Shown piece after piece: positions 10,586 to 21,556 of a stretch of 64,000 bases of DNA; the stretch's first letter is position 1; each line of letters opens with the position of its first letter. Source of the DNA: Astur gentilis (Eukaryota; Chordata; Aves; Accipitriformes; Accipitridae); contig NC_064892.1 of assembly GCF_929443795.1 (NCBI RefSeq), positions 27,298,234 through 27,362,233 of the forward strand, read 5' to 3'. The notes under the pieces were generated by a model that was given only the letters and a program-made list of their open reading frames with translations, was not told the DNA's origin and ran no database searches. The position numbers were made by a program, and so were the translations under genes.

Positions 10586-12312
10586 ACAGAATCACAGAAT
10601 CTCAGAATCATCTAGGTTGGAAAAGACCTTTACAATCATCAAGTCCAACAATAAACCTAACACTGCCAAGTCCATGACTAAACCATGTCCTTAAGCACCA
10701 CATCTTCATGTCTTTTAAATTCCTCCAGGGATGGTGACTCAACCACTTCCCTGGGCAGCCTGTGCCAATGCTTAACAACCCTTTTGGTGAAGACATTTTT
10801 CCTTATATCCAATCTAAACCTCCTTTGGTGCAACTTGATGCCATTTCCTCTTGTCCTATCGCTTATCACTTGGGAGAAGAGACCAACACCCATCTCCCTA
10901 CAACCTCCTTTCAGGTAGGTGTGGAGACCGATAAGGTCTCCCCTCAGCCTCCTTTTCTCCAGGCTAAACAACCCCAGTTCCTTCAGCTTCACCTCGTAAG
11001 GCTTGTTCTCCAGACCCTTCACCAGCTTCGTTGCCCTTCTCTGGACATGCTCCAGCACCTCAATGTCTTTCCTGTAGCGAGGGGCCCAAAACTGAACACA
11101 GGACTCGAGGTGCGGCCTCACCAGTGCCCAGTACAGGGGGACGATCACCTCCCTGCTCCTGCTGGCCACACTATTTCTGATACAGACCAGGATGCCGTTG
11201 GCCTTCTTGGCCACCTGGGCGCACTGCCGGCTCATATCCAGCCGGCTGTCAACCAGCACCCCCAGGTCTTTTTCTGCCGAGCAGCTTTCCAGCCCCTCTT
11301 CCCCAAGCCTGTAGCACTGCATGGGGTTGTTGTGACCCAAGTGCAGGACCCAGCACTTGGCCTTGTTGAACCTCATACAGTTGGCCTTGGCCGATCTATT
11401 CAGCCTGTCCAGATCCCTCTGTAGAGCCTTCCTACCCTCCAACAGATCAACCCTTCCTGCCAATTTTGTGTCGTCTGCAAATTTGCTGAGGGTGCACTCG
11501 ATCCCCTCATCCAGATCATTGATAAAGGTATTAAACAGAACTGGCCCCAATATTAAGCCCTGGGGAATACCGCTTGTGACTGGCCACCAGCTGGAATTAT
11601 CTCCATTCACCACAACTCTTTGGACGCAGCTGTTGAGCCAGTCTTTTACCCAGCGAAGAGTACACCCATCCAAGCCATGAACAGCAGCCAGTTTCTCCAG
11701 GGGAATGCTGTGGGAAATGGTTTCAAAGGTTTTCCTGAAGTCTAGGTAGACAACATACACAGCCTTTCCCTCATCCGCTAAGAGGGTCAGCTTGGGATAG
11801 AAAGAGATCAGGTCAGCCAAGCAGGACCTGCATTTCATAAACCCATGCTGACTGGGCCTGGTTGCCTGTTTGTCCTGTATGTGCCACGGTGATGGCACTC
11901 AAAATGATCTGCTCCATTACCTTCCCTGGCACTGCAGTCAGACTGACAGACCTATAGGTCCCTGGATCCTCCTTCTGGCCCTTCTAGATAGACATCACAT
12001 GTGCTAACCTCCAGTCAGCTGGGTCCAGCTGCTTATAGACTATTTTGTCTGCCTCTTCATCCTGGTTTGGTGGTCTATCACAGACTCCCCCCATGACATC
12101 TGCTTTGTTGGCCTTTCCCCTGATTCTTACCCATAAACACTTCACCCTTTCATCACCATCGTCAAGCTCTAGAGAGTCACAATATTCCCTAACATACAGG
12201 GCTACTCCGCCACCGCTCCTTATTTGCCTGTCCCTTCTGAAGATTTTATAGCCATTCATTGCAGCACTCCAGTTGTGCGAGTCATCCCACCATATTTCTG
12301 TGTTTACAATAA
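10586..12312 (-). mobile_element. CR1 LINE, internally deleted, with a long open RT segment
   Basis: This minus-strand CR1 runs from an endonuclease fragment at its 5' side (12250-12312, reading TEIWWDDSHNWSAAMNGYK-like residues) to a 3' end made of ATTCTGTG/ATTCTGAG octamers (10586-10608). The endonuclease part (about 12030-12310) includes the segment FRRDRQIRSGGGVALYVRE. At YKQLDPADWRLAHVMSI the reading jumps from endonuclease straight to the start of the reverse transcriptase, so the end of the endonuclease and the linker are deleted. A stop and frame changes lie between 11899 and 11990. From 11898 down the reverse transcriptase is open to its natural stop. The element could not mobilise itself. 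Confidence 0.92.
10678..11898 (-). pseudogene. CR1 reverse transcriptase segment, 406 codons open
   Basis: Reverse transcriptase that copies CR1 RNA into DNA at the insertion site. Visible motifs: motif A region around residues 50-62 (VYLDFRKTFETISH, where the usual KAFDT is KTFET; the first Asp, D53, is kept), motif B-like SGIPQGLILGPVLFN (109-123), the catalytic FADD (140-143), then the C-terminal thumb and tail with LKELGLFSLEKRRLRGD and HWHRLPREVVESPSL. It ends in KDMV and a stop, the same place as in related copies. The ATG chosen is an internal methionine, because the frame is broken upstream by a stop and the N-terminal fingers are in another frame. It has no promoter of its own. An intact frame of this length implies a fairly young copy, not a host gene. 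Confidence 0.85.
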
Positions 12313-12321
12313 GAAGTCCTT

Positions 12322-12920
12322 AAAGACCTTAAAGACCATCTAATTCCAAGCCCCCTGCCATGGGCAGGGACACCTTCCACTGGACCAGGTTGCCCAAAGC
12401 CCCATCCAGCCTGGCCTTGAACACTGCCAGGGATGGGGCAGCCACAACTTCTCTGGGCCAACCTGTGCCAGTGCCTCAACACCCTCAACATAAAATACTT
12501 CTGCCTTACATCTAATCTAAATCTACCCTCTTTCAGTTTAAAACCATTACCCCTTGCCCTATCACTACAAGCCCTTGTAAAAAGTCCCTCCCCAGCTTTC
12601 CTGCAGGCCCCCTTTAGGTACTGGCAGGCTGCTATAAGGTCTCCCTGGAGCCTTCTCTTCTCCGGGCTGAACAACCCCAACTCTCTCAGCCTGTCCTCAT
12701 AGGAGAGGTGCTCCAGCCATCTTCATGACCCTCCTCTGGACCCGCTCCAACAGGTCCATGTCCTTATTATGTTAGGGCCCCCAGAGCTGAACGCAGTACT
12801 GCAGGTGGGGTCTCACCAGAGCGGTGTAGAGGGGCAGAATCACCTCCCTCAACCTGCTGGCCATACTTATTTTCATGCAGCCCAGGATATGGCTGGCTCT
12901 CTGGGCTGCAAGCGCACATT
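12322..12920 (-). mobile_element. CR1 LINE 3' fragment abutting the previous CR1
   Basis: A second minus-strand CR1 of another subfamily. It keeps the C-terminal RT and 3' untranslated sequence: GLFSPEKRRLQGDLIAACQY, GNGFKLKEGRFRLD and RHWHRL are readable between 12450 and 12680. It closely resembles the copy at 51603-52115. Its 3' octamer tail is missing, and its 3' side (near 12322) touches the 5' end of the CR1 at 10586-12312. The right edge fades near 12920 in the region that corresponds to the ...CAQRAS segment. Frameshifts break the C-terminus. Confidence 0.88.
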
Positions 12921-14159
12921 ACCATTTCTAACTATTTTTCACTAAACTGTCATGGATTTCTGCTCTCATTTCATCCAACAGTCCTTTTATTTTCATGTAT
13001 CTATGTATTTGTTCTATTTTTATTCCTTACAAAAGAGATAGAAGAGTAAGGTCTCAGGAAGTCTTCATCACTACAGTCATAATAATCACATTATTTGTTT
13101 CTCCTTCCTGCTTGTATTTCAAGAACCGTCTTTATAAGGTTGTCATGCATCAAAGCACAACTCAGTATAAACAGAGAAACAGAGGCACAGAAAATACTGA
13201 TAAATATAAATGAGGCATTTTCTCGGATTTCTCAGGCTGAGACTGTTATTGAGGCAGTTTTTAATCTTTGCTCTGTGTGATGGTAGCTGTGTCCCCTTCC
13301 TCCCTCTTCCTAACTAGATCATACACTAGGGGCTTTGCAAAAACTACAGAGGAAGAGAAGGGCACTGCAAGACTGAAGGGATACAGACAAGCAGTTCTGC
13401 AAGATTTTTCTGAGGTTCTGCTGCTTAAAGTTGTATACTTTTAAGGAGCTGAGACAACATCCATTTTCTTCTTCCATTCTTCCTTACAGGAAAATGTTTT
13501 AAAGCAAAAAAAATGTTCATTACCACATTTGGAATTGTGAGGAAGTTTTCTTATTTTCTTAGACACTTTTTATCTGTGCAGAATGTCAAACACTTGCTAC
13601 CTGTGTATGAACAAATAGTGATAATCAGAAATAGGCTGTTAATGCTGCAGGTAAGTTCAGAGAGATTACTGGAGTGTTTCTTCTTCAGAAGAAAAAATAC
13701 TCCAGGATTTTTTCCACATACATTAGCATGTGGTGCTTGATTTTATTTCAGTATGCACGATGTAGGGAGATTACTGTTTAAGATTAGCTGAAAACAGCTG
13801 AAGACATCTTAACACCAATCTTTTCTCTCTTTTTTTTAATTTTATTTATTATCCACTACTATCATAGGAACAGTGAAATATTAACTCTCATGATCTTTAA
13901 ATTCACCTTGACATAGTGTGTGAGGGCAGAATTGGGAATCAAGCAAGTGAATTGAATTAAATTAAACGGCAATAATGTTAAATTTCCTACAAAAACTTGG
14001 TAATAGTAATTTGAATTTAAACCAAGGTTGTGCAGTTCACCAGACCTTGTGGCTTGCTACACTGTTGTATACTCAAAATATCACCACACTTGAATGGGTA
14101 AGATACCTTTAAATTAAAACAGTGATCTTTACAGAAAATATGGTAAAATATTAGTTTGT

Positions 14160-14290
14160 TTGGGTTGTTATCGGGTTTTTCTTGGGTTTTTTTGTTTTTG
14201 TTTTTTTGGGTTTTTTTTTTGTTTGTGTTTTGTTTGTTTGTTTGTTTGTTTGTTTGTTTTTTGGTTTTTTTGTGTTTTTTTTTTAATATT
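14160..14290 (+). repeat. (GTTT)n-rich low-complexity tract
   Basis: T runs broken by G, with a clean stretch of about seven GTTT units near 14229-14260. On the minus strand it yields a Lys/Thr/Asn/Gln-rich artefact frame. Confidence 0.9.
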
Positions 14291-15512
14291 ATAACTATAA
14301 TTTTTACAGATAACTTTCAGGCTGTTTAGACATATAGTATTTTTTTCTTTTTTTTCTTTTTTTTTCCCCATGTAAATGTATTAGATAGCGAGCTTTCAAA
14401 GAGAACAACTTTATGCAATTAAGTTGCAGCATACAATAAAAATCTCATTAGCTATTATCCATAGTGAGACACTGAAGGATGTTTATTCTACAGTTAAGCT
14501 AAACAGTAATGTTAACTTTTGTCATAATTTCCCTGTCTTTTGTACTATTTATAACACTCAGGGTGAATTAATATTGTGATGTAAGTGGTTCCAGAAAATG
14601 AAGTAATTTACACTGAAGATCAGAGCACTGAAGGAAAAAAGGTTTTTAAACTGAAGGAGTTTGGTGTTTAAAATAATTACACCCACAGATATGAATTTCG
14701 GCGTTCTATTTCCAGGTTTAATTGTACTTGTTATTTTATTAGATGTATTATTTACTGATTCATTAAATGTATAATACGCATCTAAAAAAACCTGTGTTCG
14801 ACTCAAATGTTAGTAGCCTTGAAAATATAATCAATATGTTGACAACTTGCTGAAGTAACATTTAACTTTTCAACTAAACCAAAATTAAATGTTTGATTTT
14901 TGGCTTCAGAATGTATGCAATAGTCATAAAACATTCCAGTGACACCAAATCCAGATTTAAGAGTTGAGTTATCTGAAAACATTTCCAAGATTTTTATTTC
15001 TTGGGTTTGTTTCTCAGTTGAACAAGCAGAAAACCCTAAGTAACCTACCACTGTTTAGTAAACACTTCTGTAATCTATTTAATAAATACTTTTGTAATCA
15101 GATGTTTAGTTGACATATAGGAAAAGAAAGTCTGATATTGATGTCCCTGTCTGTAATGCCAAGATCTGAACTTGTGTTTCACTGAAGAGAGAGTATTTCC
15201 TATTAGGACTGATTAAACAGTCTATGGGAATAACACAGTTCAAGATTAAGACTTGTATTTAGATGTTTCTGCATAAGTGTCTACTTCTAAGCTAAATTTC
15301 TAAACTTCTGCTATAAAGCACAAGTCTACTATAAACTTCTGTAATCCTGTGACATATCTGCCAGCCTGTTGAGAATATCTGAGAAATACCCTATGGCATC
15401 TGAAATAGTGGTAAAAGCCTAAGTTCAGGCAACTGAATTGAGCCTGTAGTCAGTCCAGGCAACAAAACTGAAGAGTTCAGCTCATCCTAAACTAGATAGC
15501 TAGAACAATAAC

Positions 15513-15680
15513 GTAGGCATCTAGTGTAATTTCAGACTCTTCAGGGTGTTTGACACACCCATAGAGTTAGGAAATATGACAGAGGATATCTAGGGAACTC
15601 ATGCCTTTCTGGAGTAGCAGCTGGAAGCCAAGTGAGAAACCCCAAGACATCTCAAGTAGTGCTCAATGCCTCTGTGTGTG
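15513..15680. repeat. Old dispersed repeat, copy A (tentative)
   Basis: Begins TAGGCATCTAGTG and aligns by eye with the segment at 16945-17100: the shared start, then a CTGGAG-AG...GGA-GCCA block and a CAATG-CTGTGTGTG block occur in the same order. A shorter match to the start occurs at 44661. The family is unknown to me and the orientation of the parent element is undetermined. Confidence 0.4.
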
Positions 15681-16944
15681 TGGTTACATTGAGCCATACG
15701 TAGACCTCCACTGCGCTTAGAGAACTTAGGTTAGTGGTAACTCATGTATACAAGTGTAAACATGTCTAGTTTTCCTGTTTACTCCTACATGTAGGCCCTT
15801 CCATTTACATGTCCTGACCCTGAACTGATTTTTTCTCTAAGTTTCTTCATTTCATAAAAGAAACAGTGAAGGAAGAGTCATAAATGACATAATTAAGTGA
15901 ATAAAAAATGCTTTTTTCTCAAAACACAGGAGCCAGAGTTCATCAACTAAAAATTTTAAGATGGTAAATCCCCCAAAAAGAAGAAATGTGGTTTTTAACA
16001 CATTGCTTATTAAACCACAAGTTACTTGTCAGAGTATTTTTCTTTTAAAAGCTGATCATAGGAATGCACAGAGAAAAGGCTTTTGAAAGGCATTTAAATG
16101 TATTAATACCAATATACCTTCCAACTCTAAACCACAGGTTGTAGATGGTGAAGAAGTACACATGGAAGGAATGCACTGCAGTTGCCTTTGTCTTATATTT
16201 CAATATCTTATGCTTATCAACAACCTGGACCTCTACCATAACTCAATGTGCCTGTTGTTAAGTTCCTATCTCCCATATCATGTTGCAATACCCAAGCCAT
16301 CAGGCTGTCCTATTGGATTACTTATATAAAAAAAAAAAATTAAAAAATGTTATGCTAACGAGAACAATTGGCTAATTTTGTATGTCAGTGTATGTATGGA
16401 GAGTGGGCACCGTTTAATTGTTTCTTGGTACGTTTGTTCATTTGTACAGAGTGCAACCATCCCAACAGACACCTGTGGGAGACTCCTGGCTAGAGATACC
16501 CAATGGTCTAGAATGGTTCCTTTTAAAGTAGGACATTGACACTTGAGCTCTTTTACGAATCAGTAAGGTTAAGGAGTTAAGTCTAATAACCATTCACAAC
16601 CTTTTAACAACCACAGTCTGCTCTCCATGGTTTTCTGAGTTTTTACTGGAATCTGTACCACGATTTTGGAAAACACTTCAATGGAATACCTTCCTATCAA
16701 AACAGAATTTTTCCTCAGTGAAGAGAATGGGCAAACTTAAATAATCCTGAAATATTCTGTTCTATTTTAAATAATCCATGTTTTCAGAAGACAGCCTTCT
16801 TGGCAGAACATTCCTAAATAACTTTTACACAAGAACGTAATTTGCCATGAAACTTCAGACACTGATGTGATTCAAAGATTAAGTGTCATCATTGTGCCAT
16901 ATATATGCCTCATCCAGGAAACGATTCAGTTACTTAGGCATAGG

Positions 16945-17100
16945 CATATGCATAGGCATCTAGTACCATTTCAAACACCCTTGATGTTTCAGATTTTTAT
17001 TCATATGGGGTTGTCAAGCCTTAGAGGAACCTGACATCTGGAGCAGATTTTGGAGGCCAGAACTTAAGGCAAATGAAATGACACCAATGTCTGTGTGTGG
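16945..17100. repeat. Old dispersed repeat, copy B (tentative)
   Basis: Partner of 15513-15680, in the same direction about 1.44 kb away, with the same three similarity blocks. Its left edge contains a small GGCATA/GCATAT reiteration (16939-16960). It may be a local duplication or two copies of one ancient repeat. Confidence 0.4.
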
Positions 17101-18740
17101 GCTCCAGATTCAAGACATGTTTGAAGGGGATATCGGAATTAATGCACGTCCTTCTTCTAGGATCACTTTCAGCACCGCTGCAATGACTGTTTTCAACATG
17201 CAGGAGCAGATGTCTTCAAAGAAGAAATGGAGAGACTATTTTTTTCTGCAGTGTAGAGCACAGACTACCAATTTAAACAACAAGCTGCAATGGTTTTTTA
17301 TTTTTTTTTTTTTTTCCCACTGTCAGCTACTGTTTGCTGTTTCAATTCTTAGCATACATGCCCTTTACTTTTACTAGCTGTGTGTGAGGACAAAACTTTA
17401 AGTTTTCCAGAGAGCAGGAATTATATTGGTCCCTATAGTATTTATGTCCACCCTGCATCTTCCTCCCTGTACTTACTGGAAAGTGTGTAGTCTTTTTACT
17501 CTTTCTGCTCTACAAGACAGTGCCAGGCTAGAGCTCCAGTGAATAAAATTTTACAAAACCTTAAATGTTGGCATGTGTAATCTACAAGAACTTCATTGTT
17601 TCCTTTCATCAGTTTTTGCAGGCCTGTTGCTTTATGCAGGGGAGAAAGCTTATTAATAAGCATATACAAGAAAGTAAATGAGACAAGAAAATAAATGAGT
17701 ATTTACCAATGGGGGCGGGGAACAGTACAATCCTTACTAATTGGTTATGATTGAAGTTTAATAGGCCATTCAAATGACTACATGCCTTGGATTTGCCTTG
17801 TCAGCTGAGCTCTAGAAGTTGAGTGGCTGTTCAATTCCCAGGGTGGACTAATGCTTAAAATTCTGTAGAACTGCTTGAAAATTTATAAACTTCATTATTG
17901 GAATATAAGTGCAACATGGCAGATGAGCTGTTACAAAGTACACTGAATGCATGGACTGATTATAGTTATTTTAGCATTTAAAGAACATCATGCAAATGCT
18001 CAGCCAGCCCTTTAAATAGCTGGAGTGAAATAAGTATGTCTGTGCACTAAAGCTTCTTAACGCTCTACAGTAATGCTCTCACTCCTCTATTTAGCCTGCG
18101 ACTTAGTAAGTGAGAACATGAGTGATAGCACCAAGAAATGGGAGAAGATATATTTCATTTTCTCTGCCTTCATAAGCTGGAAGGCCTTTCTGAGTCAGCA
18201 TATATCCTGTACACAGATTTACTTTTCAATATGCACAAAACACATTGTCTCACTGCCTAGTATGAGTTTGTGGAATCTCAAATTAGGCACGCTTACTGGG
18301 AGAAAGGGTTTCTAGCTTAGTGAAATACAGCAACATTATTCATAAGTACCTCACTATTCTAGCCAAGTTTTTTAAAAGTAACATACTAGAACTGATGGTC
18401 CTAAATCCATTTATTGAGTCATGATGCATATCATAGAGGTGGTATCATTTATTACTGCTGTGAAAAAAAACCCAACCAATTAAGAGATCAAAGGTCTTCT
18501 GTCTGAATGCAGTTTTGAAGATTTGGTTTTATAGATTGTGGACGACTATCTCTGGATGTTAAGAAGCAGAAGGATTCCAACCAGAATATCCCCTGTGGTG
18601 CAGGGAGCAGAATTGTTACCACCATAATGTCTTACACATGAAATACTGCCTTAATACATTCCAGAATTAGGCTTCTTCTTTTTGTTACACATTGCTGACT
18701 CATAGCTGGTTTCCATTATAAGGCCAAGATCCATGTTTGC

Positions 18741-18762
18741 TTTTTTTTTTTTTTTTTTTTTT
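18741..18762 (+). repeat. Poly-T run
   Basis: 22 consecutive T, read directly. No retrocopy with target duplication is recognisable on its 3' side. Confidence 0.9.
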
Positions 18763-18852
18763 AAATTATGTTGCCTAGTCAGTTAGCCCTCATTTTTAAT
18801 TTACACCTTAGGTTTTGGTGTAGCCATTGCATTTCTCTGTATTCTCTGATTT

Positions 18853-18948
18853 AAATTCTCTGAATTTCAGTTCATTCGTAGGAGGCAGTGAGACAATGTG
18901 TTTTGCACATATGTAAAAGTAAATTGGGATTTGAAATTCAGAGAATTT
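18853..18948. repeat. Perfect 17-bp inverted repeat with a 62-bp spacer
   Basis: AAATTCTCTGAATTTCA at 18853-18869 is the exact reverse complement of 18932-18948. The RNA or single strand could form a 17-bp stem. It ends where the ancient CR1/L3-like relic begins, about 18950. No terminator or microRNA-style asymmetry is apparent. Confidence 0.8.
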
Positions 18949-18949
18949 C

Positions 18950-20430
18950 AGTTTGTTGAATTTTGTAGGAATTTGTCAAAATCACCTTGTAATCTCAACC
19001 CACCCTTGAAAATTACTGCCACCTCTTCTACTGTAATGTCATCCATTTATGTATTTCATACATTCCAGCTATTAATGACAATATCGAACACAACTAGGTC
19101 CAGGACAGATACATGAGGAATGACACTTGAAACACACTCCTAGGATATAGGTAAACCATTAATAGCCACTTCTTCAGAGTGAGTTTTAACTGTGTGATTA
19201 TACTTAACTGCATTTTCTTAGCTTGCTTATAAGAATGTCATGCATGGCAGTGTCAAAAAACTTAATAAAGTCAAGCTGTACCAAACCTACCGCTTCTTCT
19301 TTATTCACTTGGCCTGTTAGGCTGTCAGAGGAAGAAATTAGATTAGTTTGACATGATCAGTTCTTGACAAACTCATGCTGTCCATTTTTATCATCTTATT
19401 ATCTTTGAGGTACTTATAAATTGATTTCTTAATAATTTTTTACAGAATCTTGCCAGAAATAGGAGTTATACTAACACAGCTATAATGCTCTGGGTTCTTT
19501 TTTTTTTTTTTTTTTCCCTTCTTTTTTCCTAATTTCTTTTTTTGAGCTTAGATATTAAGCTTATTCCTGTTAGAACTCTGGATCCCGTAACTTCAAAAAA
19601 AATAATTTTCCAGGGGTCTAGACATTTTGTAAAATTAATTCCTTATGTAAAAAGATTAATTTATCCAGGCTACACAACTTGAATTTGCCCACCCTACTTT
19701 ATAAAAAGATACACTATAGAGTGTTCTTTCTGTATTCTGTTCTGTACTTTGTAACACTTCATAAAGTTTATTTCTTTATATATACAGCTAAAACAAGGGT
19801 TTGGGCTGCTTGTTTATTTGTTTGTTTTTTTAAAGCAAAGAAGGCACCATTTGTCTCAATCTTTACCTAATCCAATGTTAGTTATGTGTCCTTCCTTCTT
19901 TTTTGTCTTATTTCTAATTTCCTTCTCCTAGGGCTTTTCTGTTCCTTGCTAATGAAACTCATTTTGCACCTTAGTCTCTCTGATTTTTATCCCAATATGT
20001 TTTTCGCTCCTTTAGGCACATTCTTAGACATCTACCCTTCTTTCCAGTCTTCATTTATTTATCTAATATTTATTTTCACATCCTTGAAGAGTTTCTGATC
20101 CTGTCTTGTTCTCTTAACATGCTTCCTATCTTTCCTGTGCAATGGAACCGTCTTCCATTACGAATATAATCTCAACTTTTCCATTACTGCCAGTTCTCTC
20201 ACTTTACTTCATACCTTAAACTCCCTCTCTCTGAAGCACCTTGTCTCTTAGTTCCCCGAGTTGCCCATGTTGGCTATTTTCTGAATTATATTATCTTCAC
20301 TCTTCTTTTCTTCTACCATCAATTCCCTAGAAAAGTCATCATTATTCATTTTTAAGTAATTTTTATGCAACTCACGTTATACCTGTAGATTCTCAGTCAG
20401 TATTTCTATATGGGTTAGAACAAAAATAGC
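18950..20430 (-). mobile_element. Ancient CR1/L3-like LINE relic
   Basis: On the minus strand, widely spaced islands follow the order of a CR1/L3 second open frame. Near 20000-20090 is a linker-like REIKVQNEFHLA-type segment. Near 19450-19490 NPEHYSCVSITPISGKIL matches the start of the RT (NPxNYRPISLTSxxGKIL). Near 19330-19400 is a QHGF-like region, and near 19225-19285 AVGLVQLDFIKFFDTAMHDI matches RT motif A, keeping the Asp of LDF. Stops and indels are everywhere, so it is dead and far older than the ordinary CR1 copies here. It resembles the CR1 type known from reptiles and the mammalian L3 more than typical avian CR1. The left and right limits are approximate. Confidence 0.68.
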
Positions 20431-21531
20431 ATTTTTCCCTACCAGCCCCTTTGCTTTATAAAGCAAAAAATTAGTTTTAGTAGAATACTGTTGTGACCAA
20501 GAAATCTGAAACCGTTAGTGCTGTCTTTTGCAGCAGTACATTTGTTCCCTGTTCATTAGGATCTGCCTGAGCCTAAACTTTCAGCTGAGAGATGTGAAAG
20601 CAACGAGGCACTGATATTCCTTCCCTTATTAGCCAAGGTGTTACGTCTTCTGATCTGACCATGGCAGTACATGGCACATTTCCAGTACCCACATGGAAAA
20701 ACAGCAGGAAAACTGTCAGGCGTTTGGGTGAGACTCTCACACTTGCATGTAAGCCCAGATTTTGTCCCTGGAAAGGAATCAGTGCAGATTAGTACTTTTT
20801 CCTCCTAAGAAATCTTCCAGCAGCCAAGACACTTTGTGTTCTGTCCTGGGGAATATGAGCAGTTAGGTTTCCTAGTTTGGGATTCAAGTAATGTTTTTTT
20901 CCCCCTCAATTTTGCTGTAACAATTGCCATGCAGTACATATTAGCCAAAAGGTAAAATTTCAGCAGTAGTCCGACTCTGTTCTATTTTGAATTCAAAAGC
21001 AGATGATGCTTTTTCAGTTTCTATTTGTCTTCACTGGAGATTTGGTGCAAGAAGGTCAGATTACCACAAGATAAAACTGATGCTTGCCATATGGTAGCAA
21101 AATGTGATTAGAGAAGCTCAAAAGGTTTGGCATCAGTGAACCCCAAGTGGTAATATAAACCCCATTTGGATCTCAGCACTGCCTCCTCACCCATCTTTAA
21201 CACGAAAGCATAGTTAACGTGTGAGCGAGCTGGTTTGCTGTGAGATATCCTAATGCTATGTTCCAAGAGAATAATTTCCTAAGTTCATATGGTGATCTCA
21301 ATGAGTCAGCTTGGATTTGTACTTTAGGACAGACTGCCTTAGAATGAACACACAGCTATTATCTCGCAGATGTCTGTGGTAAAATTTTTAAAAATTACAG
21401 ATGCAACTAGAATGAGCAGGGAATCAATTATGAGCCACAGAAGTTCTTTCAGTGTCTGACTCTAATTACATTAATTATGAACAAATGCAAGATGTAAAAA
21501 CTGCCATTTCCAATAATCGAATAAGGCCATC

Positions 21532-21556
21532 TTTTTTTTTTTTTTTTTTTTTTTTT
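21532..21556 (+). repeat. Poly-T run
   Basis: 25 consecutive T, read directly. Confidence 0.9.

Larger units (their letters stand above)
12921..18852. other. AT-rich DNA with simple repeats and traces of an old repeat, no gene recognised
   Basis: Mostly unique AT-rich sequence. It includes a G/T tract (14160-14290), a T22 run (18741-18762) and a related pair of segments (15513-15680 and 16945-17100, listed separately). Open frames up to about 99 codons (for example 17078-17377 plus) end in homopolymer-derived residues or show no recognisable domain. Confidence 0.55.

Noticed and set aside
10762..11424. 220-codon plus-strand frame
   Set aside because: It is the antisense shadow of the CR1 reverse transcriptase read on the minus strand.
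12282..12680. 132-codon minus-strand frame
   Set aside because: It runs from the C-terminal RT of one CR1 out of frame through its tail into the next CR1, so it is not a gene.
14168..14371. Lys/Thr/Gln-rich minus-strand frame
   Set aside because: Translation of the GTTT and T tracts.
14558..15051. Two consecutive minus-strand frames of 82 codons that look operon-like
   Set aside because: The apparent start of the second is not an ATG, the window is eukaryotic, and neither peptide has a recognisable feature.
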